Notes: generated from the letters alone by a model not told the origin. A DNA stretch of 64,000 nucleotides from Paraburkholderia heleia NBRC 101817 (GCF_000739775.1 NZ_BBJH01000009.1:124001-188000), one strand, 5' to 3'; shown: positions 17,761-27,520, counted from the stretch's first letter. Translations and numbers: made by a program.

Positions 17761-17773
17761 GTTGCTTGACAAC
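17761..17773. promoter_or_regulatory. GntR-type operator before the ABC transporter genes
   Basis: GTTGC-TTG-ACAAC matches the GTTGT-N3-ACAAC site with one mismatch in the left arm. It overlaps a TTGACA -35-like hexamer at 17766-17771 and lies 98 bases before the binding-protein gene. Confidence 0.6.
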
Positions 17774-17870
17774 TTGGTGCGTGGTTCGGCATCCTGTGTC
17801 CGGCCTGGGCAAGACAGGACAAGAATGGTCGCGTTAGAACAAATTCCATAAACGGATGCGAGGAGATGCG

Positions 17871-19037
17871 ATGTTCGATGGACGCCTGAAGGCCAGCGTG
17901 CTGGCCGTGTGTGTGGCGGCGGCCGCGGCGCTCGGCATGAGCGCGGCAAAGGCCGATCCCGTTTCCCTGAACATAGTCGACGTGGCCGGCAACCTGCAGC
18001 TCACGCAGAAAGCCTTCGAAGCGTTCGAGGCGAAAAACCCGAATCTCGTCTCCCATATCACCTACACCAACGCGCCCGCGCCGCAGTTGCCCGGCAAGAT
18101 CAAGGCAATGCAGGCCGCCGGCCGCGCCGACATCGATCTCGTGCTGACGGGCACCGACGCGCTTGCCGCCGGCATCGAACAGAACCTGTGGATGAAGCTG
18201 CTGCCGGATCAGCAGGCCGCGCTGCCGGGCGTGCTCGACAAGTACGCGCCGGGGCCGCGCAAAATGCAGGACCTGGCGCAGGGCTACGGCCTCGAAGTGT
18301 CGTACATGCCGGCCGGTCCGCTGATCGAATACAACCCCGCCAGGGTCGCCAGGCCGCCGCAGACGCCGCAGCAACTGCTGGCGTGGTGCAAGGCGAACCC
18401 CGGCAAGCTGATCTATGCGCGTCCGGCCAACTCGGGTCCGGGCCGCACGTTCCTCATGGGCCTGCCGTACCTGCTCGGCGACAAGAACCCGCAAGATCCG
18501 ATCAACGGCTGGGACAAGACCTGGGCGTACCTGAAGGAACTGAACGCGTGCGTGCCGTACTACCCGGGCGGCACCTCGGCGGTGATGAAGGAACTGGGCG
18601 AAGGCACCCGCGACATGACCGTGACCGTGACGGGCTGGGACATCAACCCGCGCGCGCTCGGCATCGTGCCGGCGGACTTCAGGGTGCAGGCGTTCAGCAA
18701 CATGACGTGGGTGAACGACGCCCACTACATGGTCGTGCCGAAGGGCGTTTCGAAAGAGAAGCTCGCGGTGCTGCTCAAGCTCATGAACTTCATGCTCGAG
18801 CCGCAGCAGCAGGCCATGACCTATGACGACGGCTACTTCTATCCGGGCCCGGCAGTGAAGGACGTCACGCTGCAGATGGCGCCCAGGGCAAGCCAGGACG
18901 TGATCGCGAAGTACGGCCGCCCCGAGTACGCGAAGTGGCTCACGGCCTATCCGCATGTCCAGCCGCTTTCGGCGCAGGCGATGGTCGCGGCGTTCCAGAA
19001 ATGGGACCGCGAGGTCGGTTCGCAGAAGTCGCAGTAG
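17871..19037 (+). CDS. ABC transporter periplasmic substrate-binding protein
   Basis: The start at 17871 follows AGGAGATGCG. The 388-residue protein has a signal peptide (LKASVLAVCVAAAAALGMSAAKA) and the type II binding-protein fold (SLNIVDVAGNLQLTQKAFEAFE, INGWDKTWAYLKELNACVPY). It resembles the spermidine/putrescine- and YnjB-type binding proteins that partner PotA/B/C-like importers. Given its cluster, the ligand is probably a sugar acid or oxidised sugar, not a polyamine. It is the first gene of a five-gene plus-strand run. Confidence 0.85.
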   Translation: MFDGRLKASVLAVCVAAAAALGMSAAKADPVSLNIVDVAGNLQLTQKAFEAFEAKNPNLVSHITYTNAPAPQLPGKIKAMQAAGRADIDLVLTGTDALAAGIEQNLWMKLLPDQQAALPGVLDKYAPGPRKMQDLAQGYGLEVSYMPAGPLIEYNPARVARPPQTPQQLLAWCKANPGKLIYARPANSGPGRTFLMGLPYLLGDKNPQDPINGWDKTWAYLKELNACVPYYPGGTSAVMKELGEGTRDMTVTVTGWDINPRALGIVPADFRVQAFSNMTWVNDAHYMVVPKGVSKEKLAVLLKLMNFMLEPQQQAMTYDDGYFYPGPAVKDVTLQMAPRASQDVIAKYGRPEYAKWLTAYPHVQPLSAQAMVAAFQKWDREVGSQKSQ

Positions 19038-19163
19038 CGGGAGGAAGAAAGAGAAAGACTCGGCAATGGACGGAGGGCGCTTCGCGGTTGCGGTGAGGGA
19101 GCGCCATCCTCGATCCCTGCTCGCGCAGGTTGAGCTTGTTGTCTTGATGGTCAGGAACGTGTC

Positions 19164-20243
19164 ATGAAGCATTCTTTCGATCGTCTGCGCCTCGACTCGG
19201 TGTGCCGCAGCTTCACCAGCGCAGAGGGCACGCAGCTCGCCGCGCTGCGCGGGCTCGACCTTGACATTCGCCGCGGCGAATTCATCGCGCTGCTCGGGCC
19301 TTCGGGCTGCGGGAAATCCACGGCGCTCAATTGCATTGCCGGTCTGCTGCCACTCACGAGCGGCAGCATCTGGCTGGATGATCTGCGCATCGACGTGATG
19401 CCGCCCGAGAAGCGCGGCTTCGGCATGGTGTTCCAGAATTACGCGTTGTTCCCGCACATGTCAGTGCTGGAAAACGTCGGCTTCGGCCTGAAGATGCAGG
19501 GTGTGCCGCGCGAAGAAGCGAAGCGCCGCGTGCGCGAAGCATTGCAGCTCGTGCAGCTCGTCGGCCATGAAAACAAGCTGCCGGGCCAGCTTTCGGGCGG
19601 CCAGCAGCAGCGCGTGGCGATTGCCCGCGCCATCGTCATCGAGCCGCCGCTCGTGCTGATGGACGAGCCGCTCTCGAACCTCGACACCAGGCTGCGCATT
19701 GAAATGCGCGCGGAGATCCGCCGCATCCACGGTCAGCTCGAACGCGCCACGATTTACGTGACCCATGACCAGGACGAAGCGCTTTCGATGGCGGACCGCA
19801 TCGTCGTGATGAAAGAGGGCGTCGTGCAGCAGGTGGCGACGCCGAAGGAAGTGTATAGCCGCCCCTCGAATCTGCACGTTGCGCGCTTCATGGGCTTTCG
19901 CAACGTGCTGCCGTTCGCGATTACGGGCGAGCGGGGCGGCCACATCGCGATGTCGTCGTCGGGCGTCACGCTGACCGGCGTGCCGATGGGCGAACTGGGC
20001 GGCGGCGAGATTTCCGTGGCCATGCGCCCCGACGATTTCGAGCGCGCCAACGCGGGCGATGCGAATGCCTTCGACGTGGAAGTGGAAATGGTCGAATACG
20101 GCGGCCGCGATTCGCTGCTGCTCGCCAACGCGCCGTTCGGCAAGCTGTGGGCGCGCGTGGAAGGCGAATTCGAAGCGGGCGAGCGCGCCACGCTGCGCGT
20201 CGCGCCTTCGCACGTGCTGGCCTACGCGGAGCGTGCGTCATGA
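19164..20243 (+). CDS. ABC transporter ATP-binding protein (PotA/MalK type)
   Basis: All ABC motifs are present in the 359 residues: Walker A GPSGCGKST, Q-loop FQNYALF, signature LSGGQQQR, Walker B LVLMDEP and the H-loop in YVTHDQDEA. The C-terminal 110 residues form a TOBE domain (SVAMRPDDFERAN). It powers uptake of the ligand bound by the neighbouring periplasmic protein. Its stop overlaps the next start (ATGA). Confidence 0.93.
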   Translation: MKHSFDRLRLDSVCRSFTSAEGTQLAALRGLDLDIRRGEFIALLGPSGCGKSTALNCIAGLLPLTSGSIWLDDLRIDVMPPEKRGFGMVFQNYALFPHMSVLENVGFGLKMQGVPREEAKRRVREALQLVQLVGHENKLPGQLSGGQQQRVAIARAIVIEPPLVLMDEPLSNLDTRLRIEMRAEIRRIHGQLERATIYVTHDQDEALSMADRIVVMKEGVVQQVATPKEVYSRPSNLHVARFMGFRNVLPFAITGERGGHIAMSSSGVTLTGVPMGELGGGEISVAMRPDDFERANAGDANAFDVEVEMVEYGGRDSLLLANAPFGKLWARVEGEFEAGERATLRVAPSHVLAYAERAS

Positions 20244-21121
20244 GCGCGCTCATCGAGTCGCTGGCCAAGGCGCCGCGCGATTCGCGCGGCTGGCTCGTCA
20301 CGCCCGCGCTCGGCTTCATCGTCGCGATGTTCCTCTATCCGTTCGCCTACGGTCTCGTGCTGTCGTTCAGGCCGATGAACGGCGGCGGCATGTTCGCGAA
20401 TTATCTGCAGTTCATTCACGACCTCTCGCTGTGGCCCACGGTGTTCGTCACGCTCAGGCTGGCGGTGCCCGCTACGATCGTCAACGTCGGGCTCTCGCTG
20501 CCGGTGGCCTTCGCGCTGCGCCGCAAGTCGCCGTACCAGAAGCTCGTGATCACGCTGCTCGTGATTCCGGTCACGCTCGGCACCGTGCTGATCGCCGACG
20601 GCATGCTCAGCTACTTCGGCCCGAACGGCTGGTTTCCGCAGGCGCTGCACGCCCTGCGTCTCTATACGAACGAAGAGATTCGTCTCACGCACAACTATTG
20701 GGGCGTCCTGATCTCGCTGATCGTTTCCGGTTTCCCGTTCGCGTTTCTGCTCACCCTCTCGTACGTCACCGGCATCGACCCGACACTCGCGCGTGCGGCG
20801 GCCACGCTTGGCGCAGGCCCGTGGCAGCAGTTCCGTCAAATCTATCTGCCGCTTCTCGCGCCCGGTCTCACGATGGCCGCATGCCTGTCGTTCGTGCAGG
20901 CGTATTCGGTGTTCCCTTCGGCAGTGCTGCTCGGCGCGCCCGCGGGTCCCACGCGCGTGATCTCCATCGCGGCTTCCGAAGCGGCGTTCGAGAGCTACGA
21001 CTACTCGCTCGCCTCGACCATCGCCATCGTGATGGGCTTCGTGCAGTTGATCGTCGTGGCCGCGATGCTGGGCGCGAAGCGCTGCTTCTACGCGGGCCCG
21101 GTGAGCGGAGGGAAAGGCTGA
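20240..21121 (+). CDS. ABC transporter permease 1
   Basis: The 293-residue inner-membrane protein has six hydrophobic segments and the EAA-type cytoplasmic loop (DPTLARAAATLGAGPWQQFRQIYLPLLAPG). It resembles PotB-type permeases. The start overlaps the ATPase stop by four bases and the stop overlaps the next start (TGATG), showing tight translational coupling. Confidence 0.92.
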   Translation: MSALIESLAKAPRDSRGWLVTPALGFIVAMFLYPFAYGLVLSFRPMNGGGMFANYLQFIHDLSLWPTVFVTLRLAVPATIVNVGLSLPVAFALRRKSPYQKLVITLLVIPVTLGTVLIADGMLSYFGPNGWFPQALHALRLYTNEEIRLTHNYWGVLISLIVSGFPFAFLLTLSYVTGIDPTLARAAATLGAGPWQQFRQIYLPLLAPGLTMAACLSFVQAYSVFPSAVLLGAPAGPTRVISIAASEAAFESYDYSLASTIAIVMGFVQLIVVAAMLGAKRCFYAGPVSGGKG

Positions 21122-22047
21122 TGAGCGCACATCAGCGTAACGCGGCCGGCCTCGGCGCGGGCGCGCAGGCGGGCGAGCAACGTCGCGCCCCGGCCGGCAA
21201 CATTGCGCAGGCGAGGCCCGCCTCGCGCCTGCCCGACGTGCTCTGGAAAGTCTTCGTCTGGGGCGGCGTGGTGTTCTTCCTGCTCAACGTGGTGCTGCTG
21301 ATCGCCACGGTGGGCGTGAACTCGATCGCCACGCGCTGGTTCGGCACGCCGTTGCCGCAGGGCTTCACGCTGCACTGGTATGCGCAGGCGTGGCGCGACT
21401 TCCAGCTTTCGGGCGTGCTGTGGGTGACGTTCGAAGTGGTCGGCTCGGTCGTGCTGCTCTCCATCGCGCTGGGCGTGCCCGCCGCCTACGCCCTGGCGCG
21501 CGCGCAGTTTCCCGGCAAGCGCATTGCCATGCTCGTATTCCTTCTGCCGCTCATGGTGCCGCCCGTCACGTACGGCATTCCAATGGCGACCGCCATGTAC
21601 CAGGCTGGTCTCGCGGGAACCTTGATCGGCGTGATCCTCGCGAACCTGGTGCCCGCGCTGCCGTTCGTGATCCTCGTGATGACGCCATTCATCGAGCAGA
21701 TCGATCCGAACCTCGAGTCGGCCGCGCGCATCTTCGGCGCGAACACGCTGCGCTATTTCCGTTATGTGTTGCTGCCGCTCCTCGTGCCGGGGATGCTGGC
21801 CGCGGGCCTGCTCGTGCTGGTGCGCACGATCGGCATGTTCGAACTCACTTTCTTTACCGCCGGACCCGACACGCAAACGCTGGTGGTTGCGCTGTACTAC
21901 GCCGTCTTCTCGACGGGCGTGCGCGCGCCGCAATCCATCGACGCCATGGCCATGATCTACATGGCCATCACGCTTGCGTGGGTGCTGGTCGCCCTGCAGT
22001 TCGTCAGCCCGACACAACTCGTGTCGCGCGTAAAGGAGCCGCGCTAG
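21121..22047 (+). CDS. ABC transporter permease 2
   Basis: The 308-residue protein has a 40-residue cytoplasmic N-terminal extension, then six transmembrane segments and the EAA loop ([30 protein letters not shown]). It resembles PotC-type permeases and would form the membrane channel with the upstream permease. The next gene starts 44 bases later on the same strand. Confidence 0.92.
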   Translation: MSAHQRNAAGLGAGAQAGEQRRAPAGNIAQARPASRLPDVLWKVFVWGGVVFFLLNVVLLIATVGVNSIATRWFGTPLPQGFTLHWYAQAWRDFQLSGVLWVTFEVVGSVVLLSIALGVPAAYALARAQFPGKRIAMLVFLLPLMVPPVTYGIPMATAMYQAGLAGTLIGVILANLVPALPFVILVMTPFIEQIDPNLESAARIFGANTLRYFRYVLLPLLVPGMLAAGLLVLVRTIGMFELTFFTAGPDTQTLVVALYYAVFSTGVRAPQSIDAMAMIYMAITLAWVLVALQFVSPTQLVSRVKEPR

Positions 22048-22091
22048 GCTACCGTTGGCGACTTTGCCGGAAACACCTGGAGCAACGCAAG

Positions 22092-23843
22092 ATGAGCAAG
22101 AAGCGAAAGACCGCCGAGGAACTGCGCAGCCACCGCTGGTATGGCGTGAACGACCTGCGGTCGTTCGGACACCGCTCGCGCACCGCGCAGATGGGCTACA
22201 GCCGCGAGGAGTACGCGGGCAAACCGGTGATCGCCATCCTCAATACGTGGAGCGAGATCAACCCTTGCCATACGCACTTCAGGCAGCGCGTGGAAGAGGT
22301 CAAGCGCGGCATCTGGCAGGCGGGCGGATTCCCGATCGAGCTGCCGGTGCAGACGCTTTCCGAGCCGTTCCAGAAGCCCACCACGATGCTCTATCGCAAC
22401 TTCCTCGCCATGGAAGCGGAAGAGACGATCCGTTCGTACCCGGCCGACGGCGTCGTGCTGATGGGCGGCTGCGACAAGACCACGCCCGCGCTGCTGATGG
22501 GCGCGATTTCGATGGACCTGCCTACGATCTTTCTGCCCGCGGGCCCGATGCTCAACGGCAACTGGAACGGCGTGACGCTCGGTTCGGGCTCGGACAGCTG
22601 GAAGTACTGGGCCGATCTGCGCGCGGGCAAGATCACTGAAGCAGACTGGAAGGGCGTGGAGGGCGGCATCGCGCGCTCGCCGGGCCACTGCATGACGATG
22701 GGCACGGCATCGACGATGACGAGCGCCGCGGAAGCACTGGGCTTCACGCTGCCGGGCTTTGCCTCGATTCCCGCGCCGGATTCGCGCCATGCGCAGATGT
22801 CGGCGAAGACGGGCATGCGCATCGTCGAGATGGCGTGGGAAGACCTGAAGCCTTCGGACATCCTCACGCGCCAGTCGGTCGACAACGCGGTGACCACGTG
22901 TCTCGCGCTCTCGGGCTCGACCAACGCGATCGTCCACATGATTGCGCTGGCGCGCCGCGCCGGTGTCGATCTCACGCTCGCGCAGTACGATGAAATTGCG
23001 CGCCGCACGCCGGTGCTCGCGAACCTCCGCCCGACCGGCAGGTACCTCATGGAGGACTTCTACTATGCAGGCGGGCTGCGCGCGATGCTCAAGGAACTCG
23101 GCGAGCTGATCGACGGCACGCAGATGACCGTGAACGGCAGGACGCTCGGCGAGAACATCGCCGACGCGCAAATCTACAGCGAAGAGGTGATCTGCCGCCG
23201 TGCGAAGCCGCTCATGCCGGATACGGGCCTCGCCGTGCTGCGCGGCAATCTCGCGCCGGACGGCGCCGTGATCAAGCCGGGCGCCGCGGAAAAACACCTG
23301 CACGTGCACACGGGCAAGGCCGTGGTGTTCAAGGACTATAACGACATGGCTGCGCGCATCGACAGCGAAGACCTCGACTGCGACGAGAACAGCGTGATCG
23401 TGCTCCAGCACGCGGGTCCGGTTGGCGCGCCCGGCATGCCCGAGTGGGGCCAGTTGCCGATTCCGCGAAAGATTCTGCAGAAGGGCGTGCGCGACATGCT
23501 GCGTATTTCCGACGCGCGTATGAGCGGCACGAGCTATGGCGCGTGCGTGTTGCACGTGGCGCCGGAATCGTTCATCGGCGGTCCGCTCGCCCTCGTGCAG
23601 GACGGCGACCTGATTGAGCTGAACGTGCCGGAGCGCCGCCTGAACGTGCTGATTCCGGACGAGGAAATGGCGCGCCGCAAGGCCGCGTGGGTCGCACCGG
23701 AACCTCGCTTCAAGCGCGGCTATGGCGCGATGTACCAGATGCACGTCATGCAGGCCAACCACGGCTGCGAGTTCGACTTCATGCAGCGTGACGGCGCGGG
23801 CGGCCCGTGCGCCAGCGCGGGCGGCGAACCCGAGATTCACTAA
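22092..23843 (+). CDS. IlvD/Edd-family sugar-acid dehydratase
   Basis: The 583-residue enzyme has the three cysteines expected to hold a [2Fe-2S] cluster: Cys59 (NPCHTHF), Cys127 (GGCDKTTP) and Cys200 ([11 protein letters not shown]). [11 protein letters not shown] near the C-terminus is the family active-site block. Length and the [12 protein letters not shown] start are closer to L-arabinonate/D-xylonate dehydratases than to IlvD of branched-chain synthesis. It would convert an aldonate or aldarate into a 2-keto-3-deoxy acid, the type of compound the DapA-like lyase could use next. It closes the transporter operon. Confidence 0.85.
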   Translation: MSKKRKTAEELRSHRWYGVNDLRSFGHRSRTAQMGYSREEYAGKPVIAILNTWSEINPCHTHFRQRVEEVKRGIWQAGGFPIELPVQTLSEPFQKPTTMLYRNFLAMEAEETIRSYPADGVVLMGGCDKTTPALLMGAISMDLPTIFLPAGPMLNGNWNGVTLGSGSDSWKYWADLRAGKITEADWKGVEGGIARSPGHCMTMGTASTMTSAAEALGFTLPGFASIPAPDSRHAQMSAKTGMRIVEMAWEDLKPSDILTRQSVDNAVTTCLALSGSTNAIVHMIALARRAGVDLTLAQYDEIARRTPVLANLRPTGRYLMEDFYYAGGLRAMLKELGELIDGTQMTVNGRTLGENIADAQIYSEEVICRRAKPLMPDTGLAVLRGNLAPDGAVIKPGAAEKHLHVHTGKAVVFKDYNDMAARIDSEDLDCDENSVIVLQHAGPVGAPGMPEWGQLPIPRKILQKGVRDMLRISDARMSGTSYGACVLHVAPESFIGGPLALVQDGDLIELNVPERRLNVLIPDEEMARRKAAWVAPEPRFKRGYGAMYQMHVMQANHGCEFDFMQRDGAGGPCASAGGEPEIH

Positions 23844-23928
23844 GGAGACGATAACGGCCCGGCATGAAGGGGCGAATGGCGGGGGTGCCGCAGGCGTGTT
23901 GCGCCCTCTGTCAGGCAGGGGCGACGGA

Positions 23929-24768
23929 TCACGACCGCTTGCCGCGCTTGTCCACCGGCGTGAAATCGAAGCTGGCGAAACTGCCGCCCTGATACCGCTG
24001 CGCCGTGGCGTCGAGCGGGTTGTCTTGCGCCAGAATCTCGGCCGCCCAGTCTTCCGAGTTCTGCTTCGGCTCATAGCCGAGCCGCTTCGCGTCGTCGTGC
24101 GCGCCCTCCTGAATCCAGAAGCTGCGCGTGTTGTTCGACACGCCCCACACCACGGCAAAGCCGATCTCATCCACGTTGATCACACGATCGACGAGATGGA
24201 ACAGGTCCTCGTGGCCGAACCACGTGCTCAATTGACGGAACTCCGTGGGCCTCGGCAGGCAACTGCCGATGCGCACGTTCACGGTTTCGATGCCGTGCTT
24301 GTCCCAGTACAGGCGCGCGAGCGACTCGCCCCACGCCTTGGAAAGACCGTAGAAGCCGTCCGGGCGGAACGCGCAGTCGAGCGTGAGCTTTTCTTCCACG
24401 GGGTACATGCCGATCGCGTGATTCGAGCTGGCGAACAGCACGCGCTTCGTGCCGTGGCGGCGCATGCCTTCGTAGACTTCGACGAGCGCGCGCAGGTTGT
24501 TCTCGATGATCTCGGGCAGGGGGCGTTCGATGCTCGTGCCGGCCATGTGGATCAGCACGTCCACGCCGTCGAGCAGGCGGTCGACCACGGCGGGTTCGCG
24601 CAGGTCTCCGTGCATCACGTCTTCGCCCGCGACGAGCGGTTCGAGCGGTTTCGAGCCGGCCGCGCAACGCAGGTTTACACCGCGTTCGAGCAGGCCTTTG
24701 CGCAACACGGTGCCGAGCTGGCCGGCCGCACCGGTCAATGCAACTTTCTTCACGGTGATTGTCCTCAC
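23929..24768 (-). CDS. udh: Uronate dehydrogenase (NAD-dependent)
   Basis: The 279-residue SDR has the nucleotide-binding TGAAGQLG (residues 12-19), the catalytic Tyr140-x3-Lys144 (FYGLSKAWGESLA) and the family blocks FASSNHAIGMYP, NVRIGSC and LSTWFGHEDL. These match bacterial Udh, which oxidises D-galacturonate or D-glucuronate to the aldarolactone. It is on the opposite strand to the transporter genes and divergent from the RraA-type gene. A TATGAT -10-like box lies at 24852-24857 on the minus strand, and the GntR-type operator at 24903 sits in the shared region. Confidence 0.85.
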   Translation of the reverse strand: MRTITVKKVALTGAAGQLGTVLRKGLLERGVNLRCAAGSKPLEPLVAGEDVMHGDLREPAVVDRLLDGVDVLIHMAGTSIERPLPEIIENNLRALVEVYEGMRRHGTKRVLFASSNHAIGMYPVEEKLTLDCAFRPDGFYGLSKAWGESLARLYWDKHGIETVNVRIGSCLPRPTEFRQLSTWFGHEDLFHLVDRVINVDEIGFAVVWGVSNNTRSFWIQEGAHDDAKRLGYEPKQNSEDWAAEILAQDNPLDATAQRYQGGSFASFDFTPVDKRGKRS

Positions 24769-24902
24769 GTAGCAATGCCGGGAGCCGGCACCCCGGCGGG
24801 CGCCGCGAGCATGGATCCAGGATGCATTTCACGCCCGTCCGAAGTCTGGTCATCATACATTCTGGCGTGACCCGCCGCGCAATGGTCGGTTGACAATTGC
24901 CA

Positions 24903-24917
24903 TGTTGTATTACAACA
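24903..24917. promoter_or_regulatory. GntR-type operator between udh and the RraA-type gene
   Basis: TGTTGT-ATT-ACAACA is a perfect 6+3+6 palindrome. A TTGACA hexamer stands just upstream (24890-24895), so binding would block the plus-strand promoter. The location between two divergent genes would let one regulator control both. Confidence 0.7.
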
Positions 24918-24995
24918 ATGCGACCCATCCGCTCGACAGTTTTTCGGGCCGCCGCCCGCGCCACGCGCACCAGGAAACACGACAACGGACGAGAC

Positions 24996-25733
24996 ATGAT
25001 GACTTCCCCCGCCATCCCCGTGAGCGACGCCGCGCTCGAACAACTGCGCCACGTTTCCAATGCCACGCTCACCACGCAACTTTTCAGGCGCGGTCTGCGC
25101 AACGTCTTCCTGCAGGGCGTGAAGCCGCTCGCCGCACCGGCGCCGGGCGCCCCCAACCTGGTCGGGCCGGCCTTCACGATGCGCAACATCCCGGCGCGCG
25201 AGGACCTCGACCAGCTGGGTGCGTTCCAGAACCCCGAGCATCCGCAGCGCAAGGGCGTCGAGACCGTGCCCGCGGGCGCGGTGCTCGTGCAGGACTGCCG
25301 CGGCGTGACCGACGCCGCCTCGATGGGCTCGATCCTCGCCACGCGCATGAAGGTGCGCGGCGTGGCGGGCATGGTCTCGGACGGCCCGGTGCGCGACAGC
25401 GCGACCATCGCGGCGCTCGGCATTCCGGTGTTCTGCGCGGGCGCCTCGGCGCCGCTCAATCTCTGCAGGCACCACACGGTCGACCTGAACGTGCCGATCG
25501 GCTGCGGCGGCGTGGCCGTGTTTCCGGGCGACATCATCGTCGGCGATGCGGACGGCGTGGTCGTGATCCCGCGTCATCTGGCCGAGGAAGTCGCGCGCGA
25601 TGCCACGGAGCAGGAAACGCTCGAGCGCTTCATCACCGAACGGATCGAGGCGGGCGCGGCGCTGCCGGGCACCTATCCGCCGAACGAGGCGACGCTCGCC
25701 GCGTACGAAGCCTGGAAAAAGGAGCGGCGTTGA
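24996..25733 (+). CDS. RraA/HMG-aldolase-family protein
   Basis: I chose the first of two tandem ATGs (24996, behind GGACGAG), giving 245 residues. The RraA-fold motifs are visible: SNATLTTQLFRRG, LVGPAFTMR, GAVLVQDCRGVTDAASMGSI, then MVSDGPVRDSATIAALGIPVF with the Arg-Asp pair that binds the metal and substrate. Members include 4-hydroxy-4-methyl-2-oxoglutarate aldolase and other keto-acid lyases, and are often misnamed as RNase E regulators. In this cluster a lyase acting on a keto-acid intermediate is more likely. It is followed by the GntR gene. Confidence 0.8.
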   Translation: MMTSPAIPVSDAALEQLRHVSNATLTTQLFRRGLRNVFLQGVKPLAAPAPGAPNLVGPAFTMRNIPAREDLDQLGAFQNPEHPQRKGVETVPAGAVLVQDCRGVTDAASMGSILATRMKVRGVAGMVSDGPVRDSATIAALGIPVFCAGASAPLNLCRHHTVDLNVPIGCGGVAVFPGDIIVGDADGVVVIPRHLAEEVARDATEQETLERFITERIEAGAALPGTYPPNEATLAAYEAWKKERR

Positions 25734-25913
25734 ACGCCGGCGCTCCCGCAAAAGCGCAAGCGGCCGTCAATTGGCCGCAAATTGGTAAAGCGTGGCGGAA
25801 AGCGCGGAGACACCCGCAAATGGGGGCTGGCGGGCGGCGGGTGGGCGCTTTCGGGCCGCCATATGACTTACAATTGACGACACTCCTGACAACCTCAAGT
25901 GCACCGTCCGATC

Positions 25914-26603
25914 ATGTCTGAGCAGAAAGCGCCGAATATGCCGGCGCGGATTTACAGCGACATCCTCAATCGCATCATCGAGGGCGAATACAAGGAAGGG
26001 GAGCGCCTGCCGACCGAGCACATGCTCGCAGAGCGCTTCGCGACCTCGCGCCCCACGGTGCGCGAGGCGCTTGCCCAGCTGCGCGCGGACGGCATCATCG
26101 CCACGCGCCACGGTTCGGGCACGACGGTCATGCGGCGCCCCGATCCGGACGTGCGCCGTTTCGCGCCGCTCGAAACGCTGTCGGACATTCGCCGCTGCTA
26201 CGAATACCGCGTGGTGGTCGAAGCCGGGGCGGCCTCGCTCGCCGCACAAAAGGCTGAAGAAGGAGACATCGCCGCAATCCGGCACGAGTGGGACAACCTG
26301 CAGACCATCGTCGAGACCTCGGGCATCGGCGCGAAAGATGACTTCGCGTTCCATATGGCCGTGGCGCGCGCCTCGAAGAACCAGTTCTTCATCGCGGCGC
26401 TCTCGGGCATCCAGGAGCAGATGGTGTTCAGCATGAACCTGTCGCGCAATCTCTCGCTCGTGAAGTCGATCGAGCGGCAGCGCCTCGTGCAGCAGGAACA
26501 CCTCGAAGTGCTCGAAGCGATCCAGGCGCGCGACCCCGAGCGCGCATCGACCGCCATGCGCGCGCATCTCGAACGCGCGGTGAACCGGATGTTCGGCTCC
26601 TGA
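25914..26603 (+). CDS. GntR/FadR-family regulator with FCD domain
   Basis: The 229-residue protein has an N-terminal winged helix (IYSDILNRIIEGEYKEGERL, then LAERFATSRPTVREALAQLR) and an all-helical FCD ligand domain from about residue 95, with the DDFAFHMAVARAS and HLEVLEAIQAR metal-site region. A GTG at 25899 is an alternative start. A TGACAAC half-site stands about 25 bases upstream. It is the best candidate for binding the GTTGT-N3-ACAAC palindromes across the cluster, with a sugar-acid intermediate as inducer. Confidence 0.88.
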   Translation: MSEQKAPNMPARIYSDILNRIIEGEYKEGERLPTEHMLAERFATSRPTVREALAQLRADGIIATRHGSGTTVMRRPDPDVRRFAPLETLSDIRRCYEYRVVVEAGAASLAAQKAEEGDIAAIRHEWDNLQTIVETSGIGAKDDFAFHMAVARASKNQFFIAALSGIQEQMVFSMNLSRNLSLVKSIERQRLVQQEHLEVLEAIQARDPERASTAMRAHLERAVNRMFGS

Positions 26604-26740
26604 GCTTATTGGCCAGCGGCATTCGACGCCCCGCGCTGCGCGGACTTCGACCACCGGAAATACGGCATGGAGCACCGGCCGGCATTCATCGCCGAGTGCA
26701 CGCCCGCGCAGATCGAAGCCGACCAGGAGCGAAAACACAA

Positions 26741-26779
26741 ACGGGCGTGGAACCCGCATTACGCGAGATCCACGCCCGT
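26741..26779 (-). terminator. Hairpin between the GntR gene and phaP, likely bidirectional terminator
   Basis: ACGGGCGTGGA pairs perfectly with TCCACGCCCGT across a 17-base loop. On the minus strand it is followed by TTGTGTTTTC, a fair U-tract, so it mainly ends the phasin transcript. It lies 65 bases after the phaP stop. Confidence 0.6.
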
Positions 26780-26843
26780 CTTCAGTCCGGCTGGCGGCAG
26801 CTGCTGCTCCCGCCAGCGCGGCGTGAAGCGTAACGCGTAACGC

Positions 26844-27407
26844 TTAGGCAGCCTGCTTGGCGGCGCGTGCCGACGCTTGCGCGACGGCCTTCGTTGCGGC
26901 CTTGCCGGCGGCGTCGAAGTTGCTTTCCGCGAATTCCACAGCCTGCTTCGCAGCCTTGTTCACCGACGCGTATGCGTTGTTGGCGGTGTTCAGCGCCGAC
27001 TTGATCGCGGCGACAGCGGCTTCCGAACCGGCCGGGGCGTTCTTCGCGGCGTTGTCAACGAGCGTTTCGAGCGCGCGCTGCTGCGTTTCGAATTGCGACT
27101 GGGCGGCCGTGGCGAATTCGGCTTGCGTGGCCGAAACGATGCCGTAGACGCTGCGGCCATAGGCCAGCGCCTTTTCAGCTGCGGGCTGGGCGAAGCCGGC
27201 CTGCACGGCGAAGAAACCTTGCGGGTCCTTGGCCGAAAGCGCGCGCTGGGCTTGTTCCTGACCTTCGGCGAACGCCGAGCGGGCCGTTTCGATGTTGAGT
27301 TCGGCGAGCTTGATCGCGCCTTCGAATGCCTTGCTCGTCAGGCCGAAGAGGGCCTCGAGACCGGCTTTCTGGTTGGCGGCGAACTGTTCGGGAGTCGGCA
27401 GGTTCAT
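26844..27407 (-). CDS. phaP: Phasin PhaP, polyhydroxyalkanoate granule protein
   Basis: The 187-residue protein begins [20 protein letters not shown], the typical betaproteobacterial phasin N-terminus, and is almost wholly helical and Ala-rich (phasin_2 domain), ending ARAAKQAA. It coats PHA granules and sets their size. AGGAAAGAG precedes the start. Its promoter at 27521-27548 lies between two TTGTGC-type elements, consistent with PhaR control. No other pha gene is nearby. Confidence 0.93.
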   Translation of the reverse strand: MNLPTPEQFAANQKAGLEALFGLTSKAFEGAIKLAELNIETARSAFAEGQEQAQRALSAKDPQGFFAVQAGFAQPAAEKALAYGRSVYGIVSATQAEFATAAQSQFETQQRALETLVDNAAKNAPAGSEAAVAAIKSALNTANNAYASVNKAAKQAVEFAESNFDAAGKAATKAVAQASARAAKQAA

Positions 27408-27496
27408 GTCTCTTTCCTTTTAGGGGGACGCTACGCGTCGGTTTCGGTTGCGAAAATCAGCTTTCGGGTCGATCACCGGTTCGCGCAGAGAAGGTT

Positions 27497-27508
27497 TTGT
27501 GCGATGCA
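27497..27508. promoter_or_regulatory. Downstream arm of the phaP operator pair
   Basis: TTGTGCGATGCA is the exact reverse complement of TGCATCGCACAA at 27559-27570. It lies just downstream of the phaP -10 box. PhaR, the granule-sensing repressor, binds TGC-rich sites of this sort. Confidence 0.5.
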
Positions 27509-27520
27509 GCAATCGACTTC

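Noticed and set aside
16164..19457. Minus-strand open frame of 1097 codons
   Set aside because: It lies opposite the DapA-type lyase and ABC transporter genes, overlaps the small dehydrogenase subunit and has a composition (Arg, His, Ala-rich) typical of antisense frames in GC-rich DNA.
26663..26837. Possible 56-residue frame (MEHRPAFIAECTPAQIEADQ...) after the GntR gene
   Set aside because: It has a fairly protein-like start, but no ribosome site, and its end runs through the terminator hairpin at 26741-26779. I could not support it as a gene.
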